Of a stretch of DNA of 64,000 nt, positions 18,535 through 26,215 are shown piece after piece. The first letter of the stretch is position 1, and the number at the start of each line of letters is the position of its first letter. The stretch comes from Singulisphaera acidiphila DSM 18658 (GTDB taxonomy: Bacteria; Planctomycetota; Planctomycetia; Isosphaerales; Isosphaeraceae), in the NCBI RefSeq assembly GCF_000242455.2, contig NC_019892.1, positions 1,984,001 through 2,048,000 of the forward strand, read 5' to 3'. The notes under the pieces were generated by a model that saw only the letters and a list, made by a program, of their open reading frames with translations, searched no databases and was not told the origin of the DNA. The translations under genes and the position numbers were made by a program.

Positions 18535-18930
18535 ATGATCCGAGCCAAGCGTGTTTTTGCCTATGCCTGGGCGTCCCCCACGACTCTCGTCGGGCTGACG
18601 GCGGGGGCGTTGACGCTCGCGACCGGGGGACGAGTGCAGCGTCGGCTGGGGACCTTGGAGTTTCACGGGGGATTCTCACGCTGGTTCGCGGAGCGGAATC
18701 GATTCGCCGCCATGACGCTGGGGCATGTCATCATCGGGCGTGATCCCTGTGCACTCGACTCGTGTCGCGCACACGAGCAGGCCCACGTCAGGCAGGTGGA
18801 GCGCTGGGGGATCGCGTTCATCCCGGCCTACCTCGCGGCGAGCGCCTGGGCGTGGTCGCAGGGTAAACATTATTATCTCGATAACTATTTCGAACGTGAC
18901 GCCCGCCGAGCCTGCGGGGAGTGGTGGTGA
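18535..18930 (+). CDS. Small membrane-associated HExxH protein
   Basis: A 131-residue protein of unknown function. It has a hydrophobic segment near the N-terminus (ASPTTLVGLTAGALTLATGG), the motif CRAHEQAHVRQVERWG, whose HEQAH matches the HExxH zinc-protease signature, a second hydrophobic helix (IAFIPAYLAASAWAWSQG), and NYFERDARR downstream, where the Glu could be a third zinc ligand as in gluzincins. The domain is much shorter than known M48/M56 peptidases, so protease activity is not assured. ATG 18535 is preferred over the frame-open 18460 because the upstream 25 residues overlap a probable leader. It comes after the terminator and begins a new unit with the VIT1-type gene 26 bases downstream. 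Confidence 0.6.
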   Translation: MIRAKRVFAYAWASPTTLVGLTAGALTLATGGRVQRRLGTLEFHGGFSRWFAERNRFAAMTLGHVIIGRDPCALDSCRAHEQAHVRQVERWGIAFIPAYLAASAWAWSQGKHYYLDNYFERDARRACGEWW

Positions 18931-18956
18931 AGGCCTTTCCCGAAGGACGAGCGACG

Positions 18957-19652
18957 ATGCCGCAGACACTTCACGTTGAACGCCACTTCACCTCCAGCGA
19001 GTTTGTCCGTGACGTCGTGATCGGCATGGCCGACGGCCTCACCGTGCCGTTTGCGCTGGCGGCGGGCCTCTCGGGTGCGGTCCAACTGACGTCGATCATC
19101 GTCACTGCGGGGCTGGCCGAGGTGGCCGCCGGTTCGATCGCGATGGGACTCGGGGGTTACCTCGCCGCGCGGAGCGACGCCGAGCATTATGTCTCCGAGA
19201 AAAAACGCGAGTGGCACGAGGTCGAGATGATGCCCGGGGAGGAGTTGGCCGAGGTGGCCGACCTCTTCCGTGAATACGGCCTTTCCGACGACGCAATCGC
19301 CCCGATCCTTTCGGCGTTTGAGGCCAATCCCAAGGGCTGGGTGGACTTCATGATGAAGTACGAGCTCGGCCTTGAGGAACCCGACCCCAAGCGCGCCTTG
19401 AATAGCGCGGCCACGATTGCGGGGGCCTACATCGTCGGTGGTCTGATCCCCCTGGCCCCGTACATGCTTTGGAAGAATCCGAGCCAGGCGCTGGTCGGCT
19501 CGGTGGCCGTGACCCTGACGGCCCTCTTGATCTTTGGCTACGTCAAGGGGCGTTTTACCGGGACCAAGCCGGTGCGAAGCGCCTTGCAGACCACCCTGAT
19601 CGGGGGCTTGGCCGCCTCTGCGGCCTTCCTGATCGCGAAGATGTTCTCCTGA
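18957..19652 (+). CDS. VIT1/CCC1-family metal transporter
   Basis: A 231-residue member of the vacuolar iron transporter (VIT1/CCC1) family of Fe2+/Mn2+ transporters. Family features visible are the first TM with VRDVVIGMADGLTVPFALAA, TM2 with GLAEVAAGSIAMGLGGYLAA, the cytosolic metal-binding loop rich in Glu (SEKKREWHEVEMMPGEELAE), and three C-terminal TM segments. ATG 18957 has GAAGGA upstream; an in-frame GTG at 18921 overlaps the previous gene. It sits between cobN and the ChlID-like ATPase gene, so cobalt or iron supply to tetrapyrrole metalation is a reasonable guess, but relatives carry iron or manganese. Confidence 0.87.
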   Translation: MPQTLHVERHFTSSEFVRDVVIGMADGLTVPFALAAGLSGAVQLTSIIVTAGLAEVAAGSIAMGLGGYLAARSDAEHYVSEKKREWHEVEMMPGEELAEVADLFREYGLSDDAIAPILSAFEANPKGWVDFMMKYELGLEEPDPKRALNSAATIAGAYIVGGLIPLAPYMLWKNPSQALVGSVAVTLTALLIFGYVKGRFTGTKPVRSALQTTLIGGLAASAAFLIAKMFS

Positions 19653-19665
19653 GACCCGGCATGAC

Positions 19666-21672
19666 ATGACTGACGCTCTGAAAAAAAACACAACAACCGC
19701 CACGGTCGGCGACACCGTCTATCCTTTCTCCGCGATCGTCGGGCAAGAGCCCATGAAGCTCGCCTTGATCCTGGCGGCGATCCACCCCGGCCTGGGAGGG
19801 GTCCTGATCCGAGGGTCGAAAGGAGCCGCCAAGAGCACTGCGGTCCGCGCCCTGGCGGCTTTGCTCCCCGATATCGACGTGGTCCCCGACGATCCCTTCC
19901 GTCGCGCCCCGGGGGAAGTGATCACCGAATGGCCGCTTCCCGACGGCGCAACGTTCGTCCGTCGGCCCGTCGCGCTCGTGAACTTGCCCGTTGGCGCCAC
20001 CGACGACCGGGTGGTCGGCAGCCTGAACTTTGAGCGTGCCCTGACCACCGGGCGACGCACGTTCGAGCCTGGCCTGCTCGCCACTGCGCACCGGGGGCTC
20101 CTTTACATCGACGAGGTCAACCTGCTCGGCGATCACCTTGTCGACGTGCTGCTCGACGCCGCCGCGATGGGGGTCAACCACGTCGAGCGCGAAGGCCTGG
20201 CGTTTCGCCACCCCGCCCGGTTCGTCCTGGTCGGCACGATGAATCCCGAGGAAGGCGACCTCCGTCCCCAACTCCTCGACCGCTTCGGGCTGGCCGTCGA
20301 CGTTGAGCCGATGACCGACCCAACGCAACGCGCGGAGGTGGTTCGCCGCCGCCTCGCCTTTGAGGCGGACCCCGCCCGGTTTCGCGCCCAATGGGCCGAA
20401 GCCGATCGTCGTGAAGGGGAGCGAATCGCCGAGGCGCAACGGATCCTACCGTCGGTGGTCGTCCCCGACTCGATCCTCGAGGCCCTCTGCTCCCGATGCG
20501 CCCGCGAAGGGGCCGACGGGCTTCGCGCGGACCTGACGATCTACAAGGCGGCTACGGCCCTGGCCGCTCACGAAGGCCGGACGACCGTGACAGCGGAAGA
20601 CATCGATGCGGTGGCCGAGCTCGCCCTCTCCCATCGGCGGACGACTCACGGATCGCCTCCGCCCGGCTCACCTCCCCCACCGCCCCCTTCCGGTGAGGAG
20701 CCGCCCCCCCCTGATCGCCCCGCGGTTCCGCCACGCAACGACTATTACGCAGGCCAGGGACGTCGCGACGAGCCGCGGGCCTCGGCTGAGTCGCATCAGG
20801 AGGATCAGGAGGAGTCGGAGCCCCAGGTCATCCCGGCGGCCAGTCCCCCGGTCACGCCTCGGTTGACGCCACCACGCGACCGGAATCGTCGCGCTGTGGC
20901 GGGACGCCGAGGGATGGTTTCTGCCCCCGATCGCCAGGGCGTCTTTATACGTGCGACGCGCCCGAAAGGAAGGGCACACGACCCCGCGATCGCCGCAACG
21001 CTTGGGGCCGCTGCCCCTTGGCAGGTTAGTCGCGGACGCGACGCCGGCGAGCCGCTCATCCTTCGGGCGGCCGACCTCCACGACAAAGTCCGCGCCCGCC
21101 GGACCCAGCATCTCGTCCTCTTCGTCGTTGACGCCAGTCGCTCGATGGGTGCCCGGCGACGGATGGCCCGCACCAAGGGGGCCGTGCTCTCCCTCCTGAT
21201 CGACGCCTATCAGAAGCGGGAACGTGTCGGCCTGATCGTCTTTGGCGGTACGTCCGCTACGCTTGCCTTGCCGCCGACGAGGAGCGTCCGGGTGGCGGCC
21301 CGCCATCTGAACGAGCTTCCCGTGGGAGGTCTTACGCCGTTGGCTCACGGGCTCCTCCTGGCCGAGCGTACGATCGCGGCCGTCCGCCGTCGCGAGCCGG
21401 GGATCTCCCCGTTGGTCGTCCTGCTGACCGACGGCCGGGGCAACGTTCCCCTCCAGCTCGGGGGAAATCCGGGGGCGGATGCAACCGTGCTCGCTCGCCG
21501 ATTTGCACGCAGCGGCGTGGCCGGGCTGGTGATCGATACCGAGGAGGGGCCCGTTCGGTTCGGGTTGGCCTCCCGACTGGCACGGGCCTGGGGCGCCGAG
21601 GTCCTCTCGCTCGATGCGCTCGGCGAGCGGCGATTCCCCGACGTCGTTCGCAAAGCTCTATTCGCGGGGTAA
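19666..21672 (+). CDS. ChlI-ChlD-type chelatase ATPase/vWA protein (probable CobN partner)
   Basis: A 668-residue fusion of a ChlI-like AAA+ module and a ChlD-like von Willebrand A domain, as in magnesium chelatase subunit D and the cobalt chelatase helper subunits. The AAA+ part has Walker A GSKGAAKST (50-58), Walker B GLLYIDEVNLLGDHLVDVLL and the arginine/sensor stretch GTMNPEEGDLRPQLLDRFGL. A long Pro/acidic linker (SPPPGSPPPPPPSGEEPPPP, then SHQEDQEESEPQ) precedes the vWA domain with an intact MIDAS: D489-A-S491-R-S493, GGLTPL and LLTDGRGN. It probably powers cobalt insertion with CobN. It starts 13 bases after the VIT1-type gene. A role with another BchH/CobN homologue elsewhere cannot be excluded. 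Confidence 0.88.
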   Translation: MTDALKKNTTTATVGDTVYPFSAIVGQEPMKLALILAAIHPGLGGVLIRGSKGAAKSTAVRALAALLPDIDVVPDDPFRRAPGEVITEWPLPDGATFVRRPVALVNLPVGATDDRVVGSLNFERALTTGRRTFEPGLLATAHRGLLYIDEVNLLGDHLVDVLLDAAAMGVNHVEREGLAFRHPARFVLVGTMNPEEGDLRPQLLDRFGLAVDVEPMTDPTQRAEVVRRRLAFEADPARFRAQWAEADRREGERIAEAQRILPSVVVPDSILEALCSRCAREGADGLRADLTIYKAATALAAHEGRTTVTAEDIDAVAELALSHRRTTHGSPPPGSPPPPPPSGEEPPPPDRPAVPPRNDYYAGQGRRDEPRASAESHQEDQEESEPQVIPAASPPVTPRLTPPRDRNRRAVAGRRGMVSAPDRQGVFIRATRPKGRAHDPAIAATLGAAAPWQVSRGRDAGEPLILRAADLHDKVRARRTQHLVLFVVDASRSMGARRRMARTKGAVLSLLIDAYQKRERVGLIVFGGTSATLALPPTRSVRVAARHLNELPVGGLTPLAHGLLLAERTIAAVRRREPGISPLVVLLTDGRGNVPLQLGGNPGADATVLARRFARSGVAGLVIDTEEGPVRFGLASRLARAWGAEVLSLDALGERRFPDVVRKALFAG

Positions 21673-21740
21673 TCGCTGCGAGTGGTCCGGAAGGCGAATT
21701 ACCTCGGGGTTCCGAACGCTCTGGTCAAGGACAACCAAAG

Positions 21741-22304
21741 ATGCCTGAAGAAACGAAGGAAGCGGAACGCCCCGACCCGAAACGGCGCCGGGGTCTGATC
21801 ATCGTCAACACAGGCGACGGCAAGGGGAAGACCACCGCCGCGCTTGGCCTCGCCTTTCGCGCCTTGGGCAGTGGCTTCAAGGTGTTCATGCTTCAATACA
21901 TCAAGGGGAAATGGAAGACCGGCGAGAAGAAGCTGGCCGACAAGCTCGCTCCCGAGATGCAGATCCTGCCGATGGGGGATGGATTCACCTGGGATACCAA
22001 GAACCCCGAGCAGGACATCGCCACGACGGCGAAGATCTGGGAAGTCAGTAAGCAGGCGATCAGTTCCGGCGATTACGACATGGTGATCCTCGACGAGATC
22101 AATGTCGTCATGAAGCTCGGCTATCTCGACCCGACGGTGGTTGTCGAATTCCTCAAGACGCGCGACCCACGACTCCACGTCGTCCTGACCGGGCGAGGCG
22201 CACCGCCGGCAATCATCGAACTCGCGGACCTCGTTTCCGAAATCGTTCCGATCAAGCACCCGTTCAAAGCGGGAATCAAAGCCCAGCAGGGGATCGAATT
22301 TTGA
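21741..22304 (+). CDS. cobO: Cob(I)yrinic acid a,c-diamide adenosyltransferase
   Basis: A 187-residue CobO/BtuR-type corrinoid adenosyltransferase, which transfers the 5'-deoxyadenosyl group of ATP to Co(I) of cobyrinate diamide or cobinamide. The unusual P-loop NTGDGKGKTTAALG (residues 23-36), MLQYIKGKWKTGE, DMVILDEINVVMKLGYL and VVLTGRGAPP are all hallmarks. Length is typical. It follows the chelatase ATPase gene by 68 bases and its stop overlaps the TTG start of the ferredoxin-like gene, suggesting one transcript. Confidence 0.95.
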   Translation: MPEETKEAERPDPKRRRGLIIVNTGDGKGKTTAALGLAFRALGSGFKVFMLQYIKGKWKTGEKKLADKLAPEMQILPMGDGFTWDTKNPEQDIATTAKIWEVSKQAISSGDYDMVILDEINVVMKLGYLDPTVVVEFLKTRDPRLHVVLTGRGAPPAIIELADLVSEIVPIKHPFKAGIKAQQGIEF

Positions 22305-22687
22305 CTAGCGACCAGGACAGTGCAGCCCCCGCCGCTCCCTTGACGACCAAGGTCAAACCCCCTGCGCAGATTCTCTTCTGCAAAGGGTGCTGCTGTGGCA
22401 AAACCGAGCGCGGCCTCCCGGAGGTTCCCGTCGATCGACTCAAGGCGATCTGGAAATCCGAAAAGCTGAACAAAGGTGTTCAATTGACGATTTCCGGTTG
22501 CCTTGGCCCGTGCGACCTGCCGAATGTCGCCGTCGTCGTCACGCCCCAAGGGACCGAGTGGTATGGCCGGCTCGACGGCGATGCTCACTACGACGCCATC
22601 ATCGATTGGGCTCGCGCTTGCCTCGCCGAAGGTTCGGCCCTTCCGATGCCCAAATCGTTGGAGCCGAATCGCTTCGAGCGGTTCTAA
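22301..22687 (+). CDS. (2Fe-2S) ferredoxin-like protein of thioredoxin fold
   Basis: A 128-residue protein with cysteines arranged as ILFCKGCCCGKTERGLPEVP and ISGCLGPCDLPNVAVVV, the pattern of thioredoxin-like [2Fe-2S] ferredoxins. The start is TTG 22301, overlapping the cobO stop as TTGA, with AGGGG about eight bases ahead; no ATG fits. Such ferredoxins occur next to cobalamin genes (CbiW in some bacilli), and corrinoid adenosylation needs reduction of Co(II) to Co(I), so electron supply to CobO or to a ring-modifying step is plausible. There is an extra cysteine (CCC) in the first motif. Function is inferred from context. Confidence 0.78.
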   Translation: MTSDQDSAAPAAPLTTKVKPPAQILFCKGCCCGKTERGLPEVPVDRLKAIWKSEKLNKGVQLTISGCLGPCDLPNVAVVVTPQGTEWYGRLDGDAHYDAIIDWARACLAEGSALPMPKSLEPNRFERF

Positions 22688-23065
22688 TCAGGTGGCCATG
22701 CTCATGCCCGCAATTCTTCAGCGTGAACATGATTGTGCGCAACCCGAGGCTGCGCAGCGATTCAGAGGTTTTTGACATGAGGCTGTGGTCGTTGCCGAAT
22801 TGAGTTCGTACGCCAAGTAAGGCTGTGTCGCTGTCCCCTGGAGAGGGCCGATCCCACTTCCCTGGGGCCACCGCCCTGCCCGCGATTCAATTGATCTCAA
22901 CTCAAGAGAGGGCGGGGCGCTCGCGGCCCCAGGACTGGCGACTCTGTTCGTGGGTTGGAGCCGAGACCTGTTGTGGCTCGGCCGCCCAGAAAATCAACGA
23001 TAAAGGACGCCACCAACGGCATCGTTCGCCTCTCATGTCTCATGGCGAAGGAGGCAAGCTAGCGC
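22688..23065. other. Convergent intergenic gap, no gene seen
   Basis: The gap separates the end of the cobO unit from the polysaccharide export gene coming from the other strand. Only weak stems were seen (for example GCGCA/TGCGC near 22738-22756 ahead of a short T run). No gene is supported. Confidence 0.5.
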
Positions 23066-23800
23066 TCAACCTCCTCCGAGCAGTGTGCTGAGAAGGCCTG
23101 GGGGTTTGCCGCCGGGGACGATGATTCGATCGCCGGGGAAGACCTGGTAGTTGGTCAAGGTGTCACCCCGGTCCTTGATCCCGAACCAGTCAATTTTGAG
23201 GACCTGATCGGGGCCGCCCGCCGGGTGGGGACGAACGAGATAGGCTTTCTCGGGCATGCTGTTCGTTCGGAGGCCGGCGGCCATCAGGGCGTCGAGCACC
23301 GTGTCGTTGCCTGTGCTGGGGAACCTGCCCTGGGACGTCACCGTCCCCATCACGTAATAGAACTTGCTGGCGCTCCCGTTGACCAGGCGGACCGAAACCT
23401 GGGGCGGTCGATTGGACTTGGCCTTGGTCGGCTGGGTCGCGATCTGGAGCGCGATCTTCTCCTCCACTTGAGGGAGGGTGAGGCCGGCGACGTAGACGTC
23501 ACCCAGGAAGCCGAGGTCGATGGTGCCGTCGGCTTGGACGGGGACGGTGGTGAGCGTCAAGTCGGTAATGGCGGGCCGGATAGCGATATCAAGCTCGTCG
23601 GGGGGCTCAACGACATACGTCGGCAACGAGACCATTTGCAGCTCGCGCGGCTGGTTCGGATCGATGCACCCATACTGGGGGATCCGATTTGCGGCGTGCT
23701 TGCTGCCGAGACCCTGGCAACCTGCAACGAGCAGCAGGAGTGCCCCAGGTAGGAGCATTCTCAATTGGCGTTCGCAGCCCGTTAGCGTCCATGCGGTCAT
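23066..23800 (-). CDS. Polysaccharide biosynthesis/export lipoprotein (Wza-like)
   Basis: A 244-residue outer-membrane-type polysaccharide export protein. The N-terminus is a lipoprotein signal with basic residues and lipobox LLLVAGC; ATG 23800 supplies the basic n-region, whereas the internal ATG 23758 does not. The Poly_export domain is visible as YVVEPPDELDIAIRPAITDL, PVQADGTIDLGFLGDVYVAG and LTLPQVEEKIALQIA, followed by an SLBB-like segment (FYYVMGTVTSQGRFPSTGND) and the closing VFPGDRIIVPG. It is shorter than Wza (about 380), having a single SLBB-like domain, as in many planctomycetes. No exopolysaccharide synthesis genes flank it. Confidence 0.86.
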   Translation of the reverse strand: MTAWTLTGCERQLRMLLPGALLLLVAGCQGLGSKHAANRIPQYGCIDPNQPRELQMVSLPTYVVEPPDELDIAIRPAITDLTLTTVPVQADGTIDLGFLGDVYVAGLTLPQVEEKIALQIATQPTKAKSNRPPQVSVRLVNGSASKFYYVMGTVTSQGRFPSTGNDTVLDALMAAGLRTNSMPEKAYLVRPHPAGGPDQVLKIDWFGIKDRGDTLTNYQVFPGDRIIVPGGKPPGLLSTLLGGG

Positions 23801-24092
23801 CGGCCGGCACTCTCATTCGGGCGTTCCGTCTCAGTGTATGGCCCGCTCGTCCGGTAAACGGCGCGGACCCGACCCCACCGTGAGTCGGCATCATCCCCTG
23901 GATCGGTCAGGTCTGCTCGGCGACTTGACCAAAACTCGGGATTGACCAAATTGGCGGGAGGAAGTAGCTTTCGACCCACCTGGAGTTCGGCCCTCGCATG
24001 GCGGGAGTTATCTTCCGTCACGCACAAAAAAAGGCTGGCGGCCCCCGATGGAGCGGGAGCGGCAGAACCCGGGGTTACCGAGGCAACTGTCC

Positions 24093-25679
24093 ATGCCGGC
24101 TTCCGCGTCTCGGGTCCTGTTCCTCGGCCTTGACGGCGGGACCATGTCCGTCTTAGCCCCCGGATTCGAGCGGGGCCTGCTACCGAACCTCGCCTCCCTC
24201 TGGCGGCGGTCGGCCACGGGCACGCTCCGGTCATCCGAGCCCATGGTCACTCCCGTGGCCTGGACCTCGTTTGCCACCGGATGCACCCCGCCCACTCACG
24301 GGATTCACGAATTTTATTATGTCGACGCGGCCGACCGTACGATTCGCTCGAATCACGCGGGACGGGTTCGCGTGCCGACGCTCTGGCAAATCATGAGCGC
24401 GGCCGGTCGAGAAGTCGTGAGCCTGAACTTACCGATGACCTATCCTCCGCCGCAGGTCCGCGGGGTGGTGGTCGCTGGCTCGGACGCTCCCGGCCTGACC
24501 TGGGCGTTCGCCCAGTGCCCCGACTTCGCCGAGGAAATCTTCGAGCAGGTCCCCGACTACACGCACAAGATCGTCTGGAAGAAGCGGCCCCGAACGCTCG
24601 AGGACCTGCAATCGCAGGCCGAGAAGAATCGGGCAACCTTCTACGCGCAGGCTGAGGCTGCGGAACGGGCGGATGCGCGGACCGACTGGTCGGCGATGAT
24701 GGTCCACTTCCATAACCTGGATAGCTTGCAACACCGGCTCTGGCCCTATCTCGACGTCGACGAGACCGGTGTTCGTGAAAAAGGGTGGAACGAGGAAGTC
24801 GAGAGCTGCCTCAAGGCGCTTGACGACAGCGCGGGACGGCTGATGGAGCTGGCCTCGAAACGCGATGCTGCCGTCGTCGCGGTCTCCGACCACGGCTTTG
24901 GTCCTTGCAGGGCGCTGGTGAACGTCAACGGTCTCATGCGGCAGGCCGGGCTTCAGCGCGGCCTCTTGTACGGCACCCGATTCAAGTACCGGGCGCAGCG
25001 GCTGGGCGATCGGTTCCATCGCTGGATGACCCGACGCGCGCCGGGCGGAGCGGGCCGCCGTTTGCCGCGTTCGATCGAAGGCCAGGTTGGCTGCGACTGG
25101 AAGCGAACGGCCGTCTACGCCCCGTTCGGCCAACTGAGCGGTTGCCTCTTCGTCAACCGGACGGTTGTCCCGCATGCTGCGGCTGCGGAACGCGTGCGCG
25201 GTGAAGTGATCGAGATCTGCCGCGAGGCTCGCGACCCCGAGACGGGTGCCGCGTTGTTTCGAGACGTGTTCGACGTGGCCGAACGGTACGGACTCGACCC
25301 GACCGCCGAGGGACTTCCGGACGTCCTCGCACTCTCGGCCGACGGCTACCAGGCGCAGGCCAAGTGGGGCGTGACGCTCCGCAACGAGCTTCTCAGGCCG
25401 GACCCGAACCTCCCCGCCACGCATTATATGGACGGGATCATCGCCATCGATGCCCCGGATATCAAGCCAGGCGCTCACCTCCATGCCAACCTGCACGACG
25501 TCGCGCCGACGGCACTGACGATGCTTGGCATGCGGGTTCCCGAGAGCATGGAAGGGCGCGTCCTCCACGAGGCGTTCGAGAATCCACTGCATGTTCGCTA
25601 CGGGGCACGCCCCGTGATCGAGCCCGACCCGCGTTTCGAGGCCCTTCTCGCCGCAGGCTTCGGCGCCGAGTGCGATTGA
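24093..25679 (+). CDS. Type I phosphodiesterase/nucleotide pyrophosphatase-like enzyme
   Basis: A 528-residue alkaline-phosphatase-superfamily protein. It opens with RVLFLGLDGGTMSVLAPGFE (first metal Asp), then SSEPMVTPVAWTSFATGCTP where Thr/Ser may be the nucleophile, followed by MVHFHNLDSLQHRLWPYLDV and the second metal site AVVAVSDHGFGPCRALVNVN. Planctomycete relatives are annotated as alkaline phosphatase family or phosphodiesterase. No signal peptide is visible, suggesting cytosolic action. ATG 24093 (MPASASRV) begins at the fold; the upstream frame adds 15 odd residues. An acyl carrier protein gene follows 29 bases later, hinting at action on an acyl or phosphopantetheine-linked substrate; that link is inference. 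Confidence 0.78.
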   Translation: MPASASRVLFLGLDGGTMSVLAPGFERGLLPNLASLWRRSATGTLRSSEPMVTPVAWTSFATGCTPPTHGIHEFYYVDAADRTIRSNHAGRVRVPTLWQIMSAAGREVVSLNLPMTYPPPQVRGVVVAGSDAPGLTWAFAQCPDFAEEIFEQVPDYTHKIVWKKRPRTLEDLQSQAEKNRATFYAQAEAAERADARTDWSAMMVHFHNLDSLQHRLWPYLDVDETGVREKGWNEEVESCLKALDDSAGRLMELASKRDAAVVAVSDHGFGPCRALVNVNGLMRQAGLQRGLLYGTRFKYRAQRLGDRFHRWMTRRAPGGAGRRLPRSIEGQVGCDWKRTAVYAPFGQLSGCLFVNRTVVPHAAAAERVRGEVIEICREARDPETGAALFRDVFDVAERYGLDPTAEGLPDVLALSADGYQAQAKWGVTLRNELLRPDPNLPATHYMDGIIAIDAPDIKPGAHLHANLHDVAPTALTMLGMRVPESMEGRVLHEAFENPLHVRYGARPVIEPDPRFEALLAAGFGAECD

Positions 25680-25708
25680 CTTTTCCCCCCGTTGCCCGAG
25701 AGGCCCCC

Positions 25709-25963
25709 ATGAACGAAATTCAAGAGAGCATCCACCAGTTCATTCTCAGCGAATTCCTCCCCGGCGAAGACCCGAGCGAGTTGACCGAGTCGACACCGCT
25801 GATCACCGGCGGGATCCTCGATTCCATCAGCACCTTGAAGCTTGTCAACTTCCTTGAGGAACGCTTCAACGTGACCATCGAAGCCCATGAGGCTGGCGTC
25901 GACAATCTCGACTCCGTTGGGCAGATCGTCCGTTTGATCGAGGAAAAGAAGAGCGCTGCCTGA
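25709..25963 (+). CDS. Acyl carrier protein
   Basis: An 84-residue acyl/peptidyl carrier protein. The phosphopantetheine attachment site is GGILDSISTLKLVNFLEE with Ser in the DS pair, on the usual helix II; the domain ends DNLDSVGQIVRLIEEKK. The sequence is not that of the housekeeping AcpP (DSLDTVE type), so it probably serves a dedicated pathway. ATG 25709 follows CGAGAGG. It is probably co-transcribed with the phosphodiesterase-type gene. No ligase or synthase for loading lies beside it. Confidence 0.88.
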   Translation: MNEIQESIHQFILSEFLPGEDPSELTESTPLITGGILDSISTLKLVNFLEERFNVTIEAHEAGVDNLDSVGQIVRLIEEKKSAA

Positions 25964-26215
25964 ACAAGAGGGTCTGACGACCGACCACTGACACGGGCGA
26001 CGCCAATCCGCGTCTCCCGCCGTGACGGCCCCTCCGGATTCACCGGCCCCGTGCTTTGAGGCCGGTGGCTACGATCTGGATGGGGCTTCGTTCGTTCGAA
26101 CGGCCCAGGTCATTCCAATGCAGTGCGCCTTGAAAGGGAACTGGGATTGTGAGAGCGGAGCGAGTTTATGGTTGAGAGCCAGCATTGGCCCTCAACCACA
26201 AGCGACGGAGAAGCA

